DNA of 64,000 nucleotides from Lamellibrachia columna. Lineage: Eukaryota; Annelida; Polychaeta; Sabellida; Siboglinidae. Below, piece after piece: positions 1-64,000 of the stretch. How positions within the stretch are numbered: position 1 is the first letter of the stretch; every line of letters starts with the position of its first letter. The position numbers and the translations under genes are program-made. The notes under the pieces are model-generated. The model was not told where the DNA came from. It saw nothing but the letters and a program-made list of their open reading frames with translations, and made no database searches. The stretch is taken from the NCBI GenBank assembly GCA_963662155.1, contig OY759270.1:53900374-53964373 (forward strand). The letters are read 5' to 3'.

Positions 1-1040
1 TAATCATATGGAAAAGGTTTGATGCTGTCCAGTGTTAAAATCGTTTTGTTGTATGATATTAATACTATTGATAAGGATATTTATCGTATGTTACATGTAA
101 GACTACAAATTGATGTTATTATACTGTAATATTGTTCAGTGATATACACAGTGTGGATACTGCAAGCTAAGAACACATTTAAACATAATTCCCCTGGCAT
201 TCTGGTGCTACTGTTTAACAAAATGGTGTATCTTAAAATCTATGTAGAAATAATAATGTTCTGTGATATCAATCCATCAGTCTGTTTACACATTCAGTGT
301 TCAAACCTGTTCTGTGGAAGTTCTTCCTTTGTGTGGCCGAGTCCCTTCTCAGGTATAGTCCCAGTAATGGTTGTGGAATAAGATGTTATTACGTATTCTC
401 CTTTTTTATTTTTTTTCTCTTCGATCTCTTCTAGAATACTTCCTGAATAAATATTCCCAGTCATCATGGATGTGGGAATATGTAAAAAAAAATATAACAT
501 ATCTAGTAAGGGCCATTCACACAGAGTAAATATTGTTTCACTCTTGATAAGCCAATGGCTTTGCCATTCGAGCTTGTTACTTTGGATGGCAGCCTTGTCA
601 AATTAACTCCATGGGGTCTGAAAATCATACGTACTACCCTTGCAATGATGTCGATTATCTTAACAAACTTACTGAAATGAAAGATTTTTTAATAAAGTTG
701 CTCAACCTCTTGGAGAAAATGTGAGTTTACAGTATTTCCATATTCACTTCAGCAAGCATTAACTAATTTAATAGGTTGTCTGACGATTTCAAAAAAAAAG
801 TACATACAGAAGTTGCACAAACGAACTAGTATGTTGCAGTGGATACTAGGTAGGTTTGATTTTTTTTGCAAACATTCGCCCCTTGGTCTCATTCACCTCC
901 TAGTCTCATATATTGGTGATATATTATATTTTTGCAAAATGAATTTGAAATGAGACTAACTAAAATATTTAATTGAGGAGGAACCTTTGATTACTGAACA
1001 TTCTTCAGTATAGTTCATTTTTAAATCAGATAACTTAAAT
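1..1040. other. AT-rich flank, no gene recognised
   Basis: I find no exon-like block or conserved protein here. It lies downstream of the transporter stop codon and may include distal 3'UTR. Around 815-960 there is a fragment (motif near 826-850, then an AT-rich stretch) that resembles the ends of a repeated element at about 32,395-32,455 and 33,265-33,310, so at least part is dispersed repeat. Small ORFs at 139-381 (+) and 294-500 (-) have no supporting features. Confidence 0.5.
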
Positions 1041-1342
1041 TTTTCATATCCAAGGTGTGTTTAATTTACCTGGTAGAGGCTTTCGTCAACGTATCACGTT
1101 GACTTCATCAGTACCGATGACGCTGAATGAGGTCATCGTTCACTCGGGAAGATGAAGAGAACAACAGCATGCCCTTCTTGGATGCGAACTGGATCAGGAA
1201 AGCTAGAACACCCATCAACAGAGACGAGGGCAATTACGAACTACCTCACGTGTACGATGACGTCATTCAGCGTCATCGGTACTGATGAAGTCAACGTGAT
1301 ACGTTGACGAAAGCCAGGTAAATTAAACACACCTTGGATATG
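1041..1342 (+). mobile_element. Penelope-like element end, palindromic remnant
   Basis: Two long inverted arms (about 1,041-1,135 and 1,250-1,342) flank a short centre. The centre and right side encode the tail of a Penelope-like reading frame: an MPFLDA-like block, then a WIRKA...INRDEG...PHVYDD-like C-terminus. The same terminal sequence recurs at 49,955-50,110 in minus orientation next to a Penelope-type reverse transcriptase fragment. The right arm holds a hammerhead-like core (see findings). The arm ends about 30 bp past the transporter stop codon, so it probably lies in the 3'UTR. It is non-coding and internally deleted. Confidence 0.7.
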
Positions 1343-1370
1343 AAAAATGAAAGTTCTCTGCTTTCATGAC

Positions 1371-49076
<47,706 letters not shown>

Positions 49077-49124
49077 CACTGTCCAGTGTCTTCAAACAGC
49101 ACATTCTGTTAGAATACGGCTATG

Positions 49125-49125
49125 C

Positions 49126-49169
<44 letters not shown>

Positions 49170-49172
49170 ATG
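49125..49172. repeat. (TGCG)n microsatellite just upstream of the transporter start
   Basis: About 11 tetramers, 50-100 bp upstream of the ATG, in the presumed 5'UTR or core promoter. I see no TATA box near it. Confidence 0.95.
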
Positions 49173-49199
49173 TGTGGATGTATGTATGCATGTACAAAT

Positions 49200-49950
49200 G
49201 TGTTTTGTCGGAGTAGTTTGTTGTCTCTTCTGGAGTAGCCAATGTGCCTGGGATAAGTATCTAAAATGGTAGATTTGCGTGAGTGTTATATGTAGAGCGT
49301 AATACAAGAATTGGAAGACATACGTGTCATTTTCAACAACATCATGGAGTAGTTTGGTGCACACGGACGCCAATTCATATATTGCTGGGTGCAAGAAACG
49401 GAAACAATGACAAATTAACTAAAATCAAGGAAACTGACACTAATTTCCACCTCAAATAGAACGTTATTCAGAAAAGGGATTGATTCTCATCAGAACATTA
49501 CATACTTTGAGGTAGGCCTAATAAAATAGATAATAAAATCGGACGGTCTACTCAAATAATGTTTTCCCTATAAGTCTCTATAAAGTTGTTAGCAAATGTT
49601 AGTGCCTTGCATCCGCGTTTGATTATTTGCATCCTGTTGTAGCTTATTTGTTGTTCACATAATAATGTTATATAACATGAAATAATATAACCGTGTGAGA
49701 GAAATGTAATAATCCACAAACATTAAAACGGAATCATTTACCTCTCAATTTCACAAATCACAAAAATTTATGACGTCAGCGTTCAGTTACGTCACATCCT
49801 GCTTTAAGCTATTTTTTACAGAAATGCTCGGGTATGACAATTCAAATCAAATACAATTTTGCAACTACAACAACATTTAAGTGTTATTACTGAACATTCT
49901 TCAGCATAGCTCGTTTTCAAATCAGAGAACTTCCATTTTATATATCCAAT
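49200..49950. other. Upstream region of the transporter, no element recognised
   Basis: Presumed promoter-proximal DNA of the ABCB gene (minus). It contains inverted fragments and AT-rich DNA but no motif that I would call a specific binding site. Confidence 0.35.
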
Positions 49951-49954
49951 GTGT

Positions 49955-50930
49955 GCTTAATTTACCTGGTAGAGGCTTTCGTCAACGTATCACGTTGACT
50001 TCATCAGTACCGATGACGCTGAATGACGTCATCGTACACGTGAGGCAGTTCGTAATTGCCCTCGTCTCTGTTGATGGGTGTTCTGGCTTTCCTGATCCAG
50101 ATGGCTTTCTTGATATGCCTGTTGCTACTCCATACTTATTCTGTACTCGGTGTACTCTCTCTCTGAAACCCCCTCTACGGGATGACTACTTGGCTCCTGT
50201 AATTTCTGTCATTTGTTTTTTATTGTTCTTTTTATTCCTACTGCTATCTGTCACCTTTTCAAGGCACAGGACGGATAGCCACATACTCTTAGAGCTCCTC
50301 TCAAGTGTTCCACCTCTTCCTTCTTGTCCCCCTCCTCTGAAGTTATTGTCTCACACCTGTTCATAGGGGTTCTGACAACTAATAACTTCTGATGTTTGGG
50401 GTGGTGGGACGCAAAGTTCAGGTATTGGTCAGTGTGCGTCTTCTTCCTGTACAATGTGGACTTCACACTGCCATCTTCCTTTCTGGTGGACCCAAGAAGG
50501 GCATGCTGTTGTTCTCCTCGTCTTCCCGCGTGAAAATGATGCTACCTGTGGGGTCTACAGTGTTCATGTGTTGTTGTAATTTATTTGCCTTTCCTGTGTG
50601 TACCAGGCAAATGACATCGTCCACATATCGTTTCCAGTTTCTCGGTTGGCAATCTACCGGTGCTGTGGCTATTACTTTCTGCTCCAGGTCCTCCATGTAC
50701 AGGTTCACAACAATGGGAGATAATTTCTCCTCCAAATCTGAAATATGTCGTCTCCAGGATCTTCCTGTAGCCACACCTTCACCTGGAAATTTGAACGAGT
50801 CAAATGTTACTCTAATGCATATTTTGTTGGTGGTAGCCTCTCCAGTTCCTTGTGCCCCCTTTCAAACATATCATATCGGGCTTGATCGACACCTCGAAAT
50901 GTGTCTGGGGCACCATACAACCTGCAGATG
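49955..50930 (-). mobile_element. Penelope-like element remnant
   Basis: Minus-strand pieces in order: a Penelope-type RT block with SPIVVNLYMEDLEQKVIATA and the catalytic YVDD (NWKRYVDDVICLVHTG), then NSMPFLG (50,463-50,774), then YRKKTHTDQYLNF (50,251-50,466), then the terminal arm at 49,955-50,110 identical in type to 1,041-1,342. GIY-YIG is mostly deleted. Same family as the 1.0-1.3 kb remnant; a relative of 36,719-37,835. Confidence 0.85.
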
Positions 50931-50959
50931 AACTCGTCTATGTGTTCAGTAGTGCTATC

Positions 50960-52620
50960 TCTTTCAACACCACCAAGATTTCTTCTTACCGAATCCGTCC
51001 AGCGATGACGTGGAATCGTAAAATGTCAATGCTAGCTGTGAAAGTATCTGATGAAGATGATAACATTTCTTTTGCCGAGCTGTTCTACTCACCATCCAAG
51101 CTTCAAGTTCTTGCTTGTCGCCTATAACGTGAAGCAACAAGAGGAGAACGTTTGTATCTCTGCACACAACTACTATTCTGTTGAACGTGCTTGTGACTGC
51201 ATCACACGGCACGTGTTTGCTTCCTCGTGGTTCACACTTAAATGAACAACATCTCCTCGCACACTTGATTTTGGGCTTTCGTTGTCTTCAACCCCCCCCC
51301 CCACGACTAGTTCACATCCATTGGGCAAGTTCTTAGCGTGCTCCATCTTGTAATGACTGAGAAAGTGTGCCAAGTCAGACTTGTTTTCATCTAGGGACGT
51401 TAATGAACTTCACACTTTAGGCAACGGGACATCACCGCGTTGAATTAACTCCCGCATCGGCCTCTTCTTGGAAGTTCAATTCTCTCTGGTTGTTCATTTA
51501 ACTGACTGCTTGATGTAGGTGTCAAACACGACGTCCACCCGTTTGACACTCGCAGTAACATGGCTAATTACATACCTCAGAAAAATATTTGCGAAGTTAT
51601 CAAACGTAGTGCAACTGCTTGGTTTTCCCAATTGCTGAAAAAGTGCATGACCATCGATCAACACACGTGACCATCGATCAACACACGTGACCATCGATCA
51701 ACACACGTGCACGTTGATCTTCAGTTGGCATGGAAACAGATGGCGGTGTTTTTATATCCATGTCGTGCGACCGAATGGCAAGAAGATCCGACTTTGAAGT
51801 GTAGTTCATCTTGCCAATGAAAGTGGTACCCTTGACAGTTCGTACTTCAAGGTAAGCTGCATTTAAACCTTGCGACCTGCCCCTGATGCATTGAACAACT
51901 GTTGTATAACCTTTCTCTCTGCTTTCAATGTCTGCTTCTCATTCTTTCATCAGTATTCAGCTTCATTCTTCTTTCAAATTTCAACCAGCACCGCAAGTGG
52001 TACTTTCCTTCAGCTGCTACAAGATCAGTTACAGCGGCTAACCTTACACTCATGATCACATCATTTTATGACATGGATTTTTAGATAGTTCTATATTAGC
52101 AACACAGCGCATCTTATCTTTCTGGCTGGTCTTTTGGCAGAACATGCACAATTCCAGTCAATAGAATGCCTAATGTTACTTCGACGCGATTGTGTTTGGC
52201 GTTCTGTTGCTGGGCTCATTGTATAAATTCTTGTTGCTGCTGAGTGTTCTGAGTGATTTAGCATGGGTAATCGCGCTATAGCAGTCTGCATGGTATTGCA
52301 AACCCAAATCTTCTGAGTCCTGTTCCAGGATACTTAGCAATATCTTAGTAGCATCTGCCCATTCAACATCATGCAACATGTTCCGTTCAGTAGCAACTTT
52401 GAGCAGCCTTTTCTGTCCATCTTCGCCAGCACGCCGTAGAGTCGTAGACCATTCTTCGTTTTCTTTCGGCACAACAAGCACAGAGAAACGTTAGCATCCG
52501 ATTGAGATTCATATTTCTTTCGCATAAGGACTGCCACTGAGTCGACGTTTGCATTGTCACGCTTTCTCTTCGATGTACATGGAGTTTTGGCATGGAGTCC
52601 ATTTCACCTTTGGATGTAGG
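50960..52620 (-). pseudogene. Fragments of a repeat-family protein with a HEEA..T region
   Basis: Minus-strand fragments in order: a Cys-rich head (52,390-52,600), GEDGQKRLLKVATERN (about 52,420), NHEEANTC (about 51,200), then IVVVCRDTNVLLLLLHVI, WMVSRTARQKK and ALTFYDSTSS..G.GKK (50,964-51,180). I recall similar blocks in multi-copy uncharacterised proteins of invertebrate genomes that behave like transposon genes, but I cannot name the family. Frames are broken, so it is inactive. A 20-bp triplet repeat lies at 51,648-51,708. Confidence 0.5.
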
Positions 52621-52629
52621 CTACCAGGT

Positions 52630-53900
52630 TTGGAGTCCATCCTACTTCAATAGCTGATCTGTTAACAAATATTATAATATAAATAATTACAGAGCGCCGT
52701 TGGAGTCATTCAACAATTACGTAACGCATTTTATGAACTTCCCTTTCACCCCCATGTAATGCACCGAAACGTTGGCACGTACCACGGCAACCATCTGGCG
52801 TTAAGTAATTTTTGAATGGCTTCTTAAAAGTGTAAAATTGCACAACGAAATCATGTCGTCGACAAAAGGCGACGTTCACGGCTTCCAAATCAAATGCGCG
52901 TTAGTCAAAACAATATGCACATTAAACTTGTTGGTAATATCTAACATACACGGTAGGCCTCTTATAGCCCAAATAGCTTTCAAGGCCAATTTGTTGCCGA
53001 ATATTGCTTTAAGAAACAAAATGACACAAATTTCACTCAAAATCCAATATTTTTCCTGTGAACGTCGCACGTTATAACCACTATTGTAGGTGGAGACAAT
53101 CTGATATGGTTGGCAAGTTGGTCAAATGGTTTTGGTCAAATGTAGCAATTTGTGAGACAAAAATGGCCCGTATTGAGTCAAACATAAAAAGAAATTGCCG
53201 GCTAAAACATAATACAGTTATCAGTGACCCACGCATAGAAAAGTTAAACAGGTTGGCGAAATGTAACAGACAGTAGGCCTCGTGTCGGAAAAGTAAATTT
53301 TTTGATGAATTTTTTTTTAATTTGATGTAAAGCAAAAAATTACCCATAATTCACCTAACAATTAAAATGTTGCCTTGCCAACGCCATGTACTATAATCAT
53401 TAACACATGTGAATAAAATCTGAAATGGTTGGAAAGTTGTAACCCACTGATTACATCCTGAAATATAATAGCTAACATAGTTGTTTAACTACATTTTGTT
53501 AAATTGTGCATTTTGGGGACCACAATATGACCGTAAAAAACTCCGATTCAGTAATCTGTGGCTTATGTAGATAACATTTACATTGACTTGGAAACAAGTA
53601 ACATTGTTAATATATTAATATGCCGTATCAAGCCAAACTACCGTTTTGATCAGTTTGATATTAAATGGTACATAAAAACCGTTTTCTGACCTAAAAATCC
53701 AAAATGAGAGTGCAACAACCCATACCATAGGCAGTGACATATCTAAAATGGTTGGCTGCTTGTAACAAAAATGCAACTTTTCAGCACTTTTCTTGTCATT
53801 GGCCGCCCGTCTATTAGGTGTGGGGCAATGATATTGTATTATCAGAATACGTTTCCATGTTTAAGATCACTTGGTGTGTTTGAAAATGGCTTGGCTAATA
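52630..53900. other. Intergenic, no gene recognised
   Basis: AT-rich unique-looking sequence between the two genes. Short ORFs on both strands show no conserved motif or consistent frame. Confidence 0.45.
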
Positions 53901-53916
53901 ATTAATTCGTTTTATG

Positions 53917-54400
53917 TAGCATGAGCTAAGGTTACGTAAGTAACACATGGTTGTTGTTGTTATGTGGCGTGAGCTAAGGTTACGTAAGTAACACATGGTT
54001 GTTGTTGTTATGTAGCGTGAGCTAAGGTTACGTAAGTAATACATGGTTGTTGTTGTTATGTAGCATGAGCTAAGGTTACGTAAGTAACACATGGTTGTTG
54101 TTGTTATGTAGCGTGAGCTAAGGTTACGTAAGTAACACATGGTTGTTGTTGATATGTAGCATGAGCTAAAGTTACGTAAGTAACACATGGTTGTTGTTGT
54201 TATGTAGCGTGAGCTAAGGTTACGTAAGTAACACATGGTTGTTGTTGTTATGTAGCATGAGCTAAGGTTATGTAAGTAACACATGGTTGTTGTTGATATG
54301 TAGCGTGAGCTAAGGTTACGTAAGTAACACATGGTTGTTGTTGTTATGCAGCGTGAGCCAAGGTTACGTAAGTAACACATGGTTGTTGTTGTTATGCTGT
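53917..54400. repeat. 48-bp minisatellite (about 10 units), intergenic
   Basis: Units GTGAGCTAAGGTTACGTAAG + TAACACATGGTTGTTGTTGTTATGTAGC with few changes. Because 48 is divisible by 3, a spurious 186-codon ORF spans it. Each unit also contains GTTACGTAAGTAAC, a palindrome. Confidence 0.95.
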
Positions 54401-54499
54401 TTATTAATTCAGTCAGTCTAACCTGATTCACACAGAGGGGTATTTGTAAAGTCAAATAGAAACAATGCTTAATGGTGTCTACATTTCATTTCCTTGAAC

Positions 54500-56640
54500 T
54501 TGGCCTCCAGACTATTAAATTCAATTCAATACATTTTATTCAAACAAACAAACAAACATAGTAATGGCTGCAATAGCGTCGACATGACTTGTTCTTCTTC
54601 AATGTCATACACAGGTGTTTGAAAGGAATACACACGAAGTTAAGCAACTCGTAAATAATGTATCCCCTACATAGCAACACATTTAATAACATTTGAGTGA
54701 TTAGAAGAGGTACAATTAGAAAATACTAAATCACACACAATTCAAATGTCTACATGTATAAGGAATATAGTAATATTATTTACATAGGCAATAAACAAGA
54801 CAAATAAATAAAAAACTTAAATATTATATATTCTGTTAGCTCAGAATTAGTAATAGTAACTAGATTATATTACACAGTTTGAATTATCTTATTGTTTTAA
54901 TGTTAATGAGCTCAGTATCTAATTAATCCCAGAGACATATGCCATATAAAGAAATAATCATTGCTCTAATATTTGTGGTAAAAAAACATCTCATGAGTTG
55001 ATTTTTTAGACGTGTTATTGTTGAATTGTCTCTTCTCACAAAGTGTTGTTGAATGTTAACTGGCAACTAGCACTGCCATGCTTCAAACATGAAAACAGCT
55101 GTTTTAAATTTTGCCAGGTCTACAAATTTTAATGCATGTAGACATGGAAAATAGAGAGGTCGATTTGCACCATACAACAGTCTCATTGCTCTCGTTTGGA
55201 GTATGACAATATCATTGATATTAGTACGATATTCCCCATATTTCAGAACAGTAATTAATATATGGTAAGAACACAGAGCAATATAGGATGTGCATAGACT
55301 ATAAGTCTACTAGCTGACTACACTTATACAATATGACAGTACTCTTTTGGAGTTCAGATTGAACACTAGCTATTTGATATTTCCAATTTAACTTCTCATC
55401 GATTAATACACCAAGAAACTTGACAACCCATACTGTATCAATATTTACACCATTGCTTGTTATGTCAACATTAGCATTCAGAGTATTATTATCAAATAAA
55501 ATGTAACTTGTTTTTTAAACATTCAGGGATAACTTGTTTGCAGCAAACCAAGTCCGCATTTTGTCCAGAACAGATTATACTATTGTAACAAGTTGACTGA
55601 TGGTTTTGTTCGCGCAAAGCAAATTAATGTCAACAGCAAACAAGATATATTTTACAAGTTTAGGAATGTTACATAAATCATTCACACACAATATAAAGAG
55701 TGTATATCCTAATATTGAACCATGTGGGACACGACATGATATATTTAATAAGTTGGAATGGAATCCATCAAAATAAACAAACTGTGATCAATTTGATAAA
55801 TAATTTAATTTTTTTCACAAAGCAATTTATAATGACCTGTATCAAAATCTTGTTTAAGCAAATGAAAACACCCATTGTAAGCAGTTTGCTACCTAAAGAT
55901 GCAGTTATTTTATTAACCAACTCAGTTAAGATATATGAGGTGGACATATTTTCACGAAATCCATATTGAATAGGACTTATGACCTTATAGTTTTCTTTGT
56001 TTCCAGCCTTAAATGTGGGGATTATTTTAGTAATTTTCAGTTTGTCTGGGAAAACCCCTTTCATTCAGCACGTGTTTCCACGAGAGCTTACAACGTTCAC
56101 AATTGAGTAACGTAATATTTTCTTCTTTTACTTGACGTATACATCTTGTGTTGTGTTTATTTTGGTTATTTATCTTATTTTAACACACTGCAAATATTGA
56201 AAGGTGATCACTTACGTCATTTATGAGTAGTCCACAAGCACAGTGTTGGTCAATATATGTTGTAAATATATTATCACTGAATGTGGTAGTAGTGCGCGTA
56301 ATTCTGGTAGGTTTAGTTATGGGCGGGTACAATCCTATGCCAGACTTTAAATCTAGGAAATGTCTCACACTGTTTTGTGACTCATGTTGCAACAAATCTA
56401 TGTTGACGTCCCCACAGACAAACATTGTTTTATTGTTGCGGTCATTGTTTAAAATGGGCTCAATACTGTCACATAATCTTTACACAGCTTGTCAACATAT
56501 TATTCTTTTAATGTTAATTTCTACTGCTACACATTCAAGAATATAATCAAGCACATTGATATTCTTTGTGATTAATTTGCTTTCGATAACTATAATGATA
56601 GTATTACGTTAATACTATTAAGTTATTAAGACAAAGGGAG
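54500..56640 (-). pseudogene. Jockey-like non-LTR retrotransposon relic (EN + RT)
   Basis: Minus strand, 5' to 3': endonuclease end GDVNIDLLQ...FLDL...LYPPITKPTRIT...DNIFT...NDVSDHLSIF (56,180-56,425), then RT start PDKLKITKIIPTFKAGNKENY (about 56,000) and QYGFRENMSTSYILTELV, then degraded palm/thumb with a LFADD-like site near 55,640, ending in a TTGAA-type tail near 54,515. Many breaks; inactive. Confidence 0.75.
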
Positions 56641-56734
56641 AGAACAATATAGAATATACATAGGAGGTCTACTATTCGTAGTATGCAGATGACTACTCCA
56701 GTACATTATAGAGGAGGGTTTGACAGGAAGTGCA

Positions 56735-56830
56735 CTTTCTGCCAGACCTCCCATGGGAGGTTGGTCCTAAAAAATTGGGTGGAAGTTGGGAAGTTGGTCC
56801 ACAAAACAGGTGGGAGATGGGAGTATGGGA
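56735..56830 (+). repeat. Dispersed repeat family A, copy 3
   Basis: GGGAGGTTGGTCC..AAAATTGGGTGG blocks as at 1,655-1,815. It lies about 75 bp downstream of the GH3 stop codon and so possibly in its 3'UTR. Confidence 0.55.
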
Positions 56831-56904
56831 CCCTGCCAGACACCTTCACACGAGCCTACGTGAGCTCGCTGTATTCTTCCAGTAGGAACCCCACTGGTCT
56901 GCTG

Positions 56905-63829
<6,925 letters not shown>

Positions 63830-64000
63830 GTCGCTGTCGACTGGTCCACACCTGAGAGCGGTGTACACAGCCGTACTGTCGTGACCCCGTTGATCCACCG
63901 GTATACAGAATATGATGTTGTTGACATCGAAATCTCACACTGCATCTCTTGCTGATATTCCGATCACCCGCCGGCGACTTGTCGGAGTGCAATTACACTC

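Noticed and set aside
53895..54455. 186-codon ORF of 16-residue repeats (TTTTMCYLRNLSS type)
   Set aside because: Translation of the 48-bp minisatellite; no start context, no homology, and flanked by intergenic repeats.

Overview
This is nuclear genomic DNA of an invertebrate animal. It has split genes with GT-AG (and a few GC-AG) introns, many short tandem repeats, and remnants of non-LTR, LTR and Penelope-like retroelements; nothing looks bacterial. Minisatellites that copy exon/intron boundaries recall what I remember, without checking, of amphioxus introns, so a lancelet (Branchiostoma) is my best guess. That guess is an inference; another marine deuterostome or a lophotrochozoan is possible.

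Two protein-coding genes lie head-to-tail on the minus strand. (1) Positions 49,076 down to 1,371 hold a complete ABCB/MDR (P-glycoprotein-like) full transporter. I assembled 26 coding exons by hand. All 25 splice junctions keep phase, and the exons total 3,861 nt (1,286 aa plus stop). The order is TMD1, NBD1, linker, TMD2, NBD2, with both sets of Walker A, Q-loop, signature, Walker B and H-loop motifs. (2) Positions 63,829 down to 56,905 hold a complete GH3-domain protein gene (GHDC-like) of six coding exons, 1,905 nt (634 aa plus stop).

The introns are filled with repeats. Intron 24 of the transporter (2.4-11.3 kb) is almost entirely two satellites: a 50/51-bp array of about 6 kb and a 55-bp array of about 2.6 kb. 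Intron 5 holds a 42-bp array of about 4.5 kb. Intron 8 holds a 14-bp-based array of about 1.4 kb. Transposon remnants sit in introns 2, 6, 7, 9, 14 and 16, between the two genes, and in GH3 intron 1.

The most striking signal is that exon/intron junctions of the transporter have been copied repeatedly. The exon 24 donor plus the last 36 exonic bases are repeated about 48 times. The exon 7 donor is repeated about 17 times and the exon 18 donor five times. The exon 10 acceptor has three copies (one degraded) and the exon 26 acceptor two. A duplication spanning exon 19, intron 19 and exon 20 creates a new, in-frame, splice-competent 114-nt chimeric exon. The locus therefore looks like a place where splice-site-bearing minisatellites are generated. 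Three of its 25 introns also appear to use GC donors.
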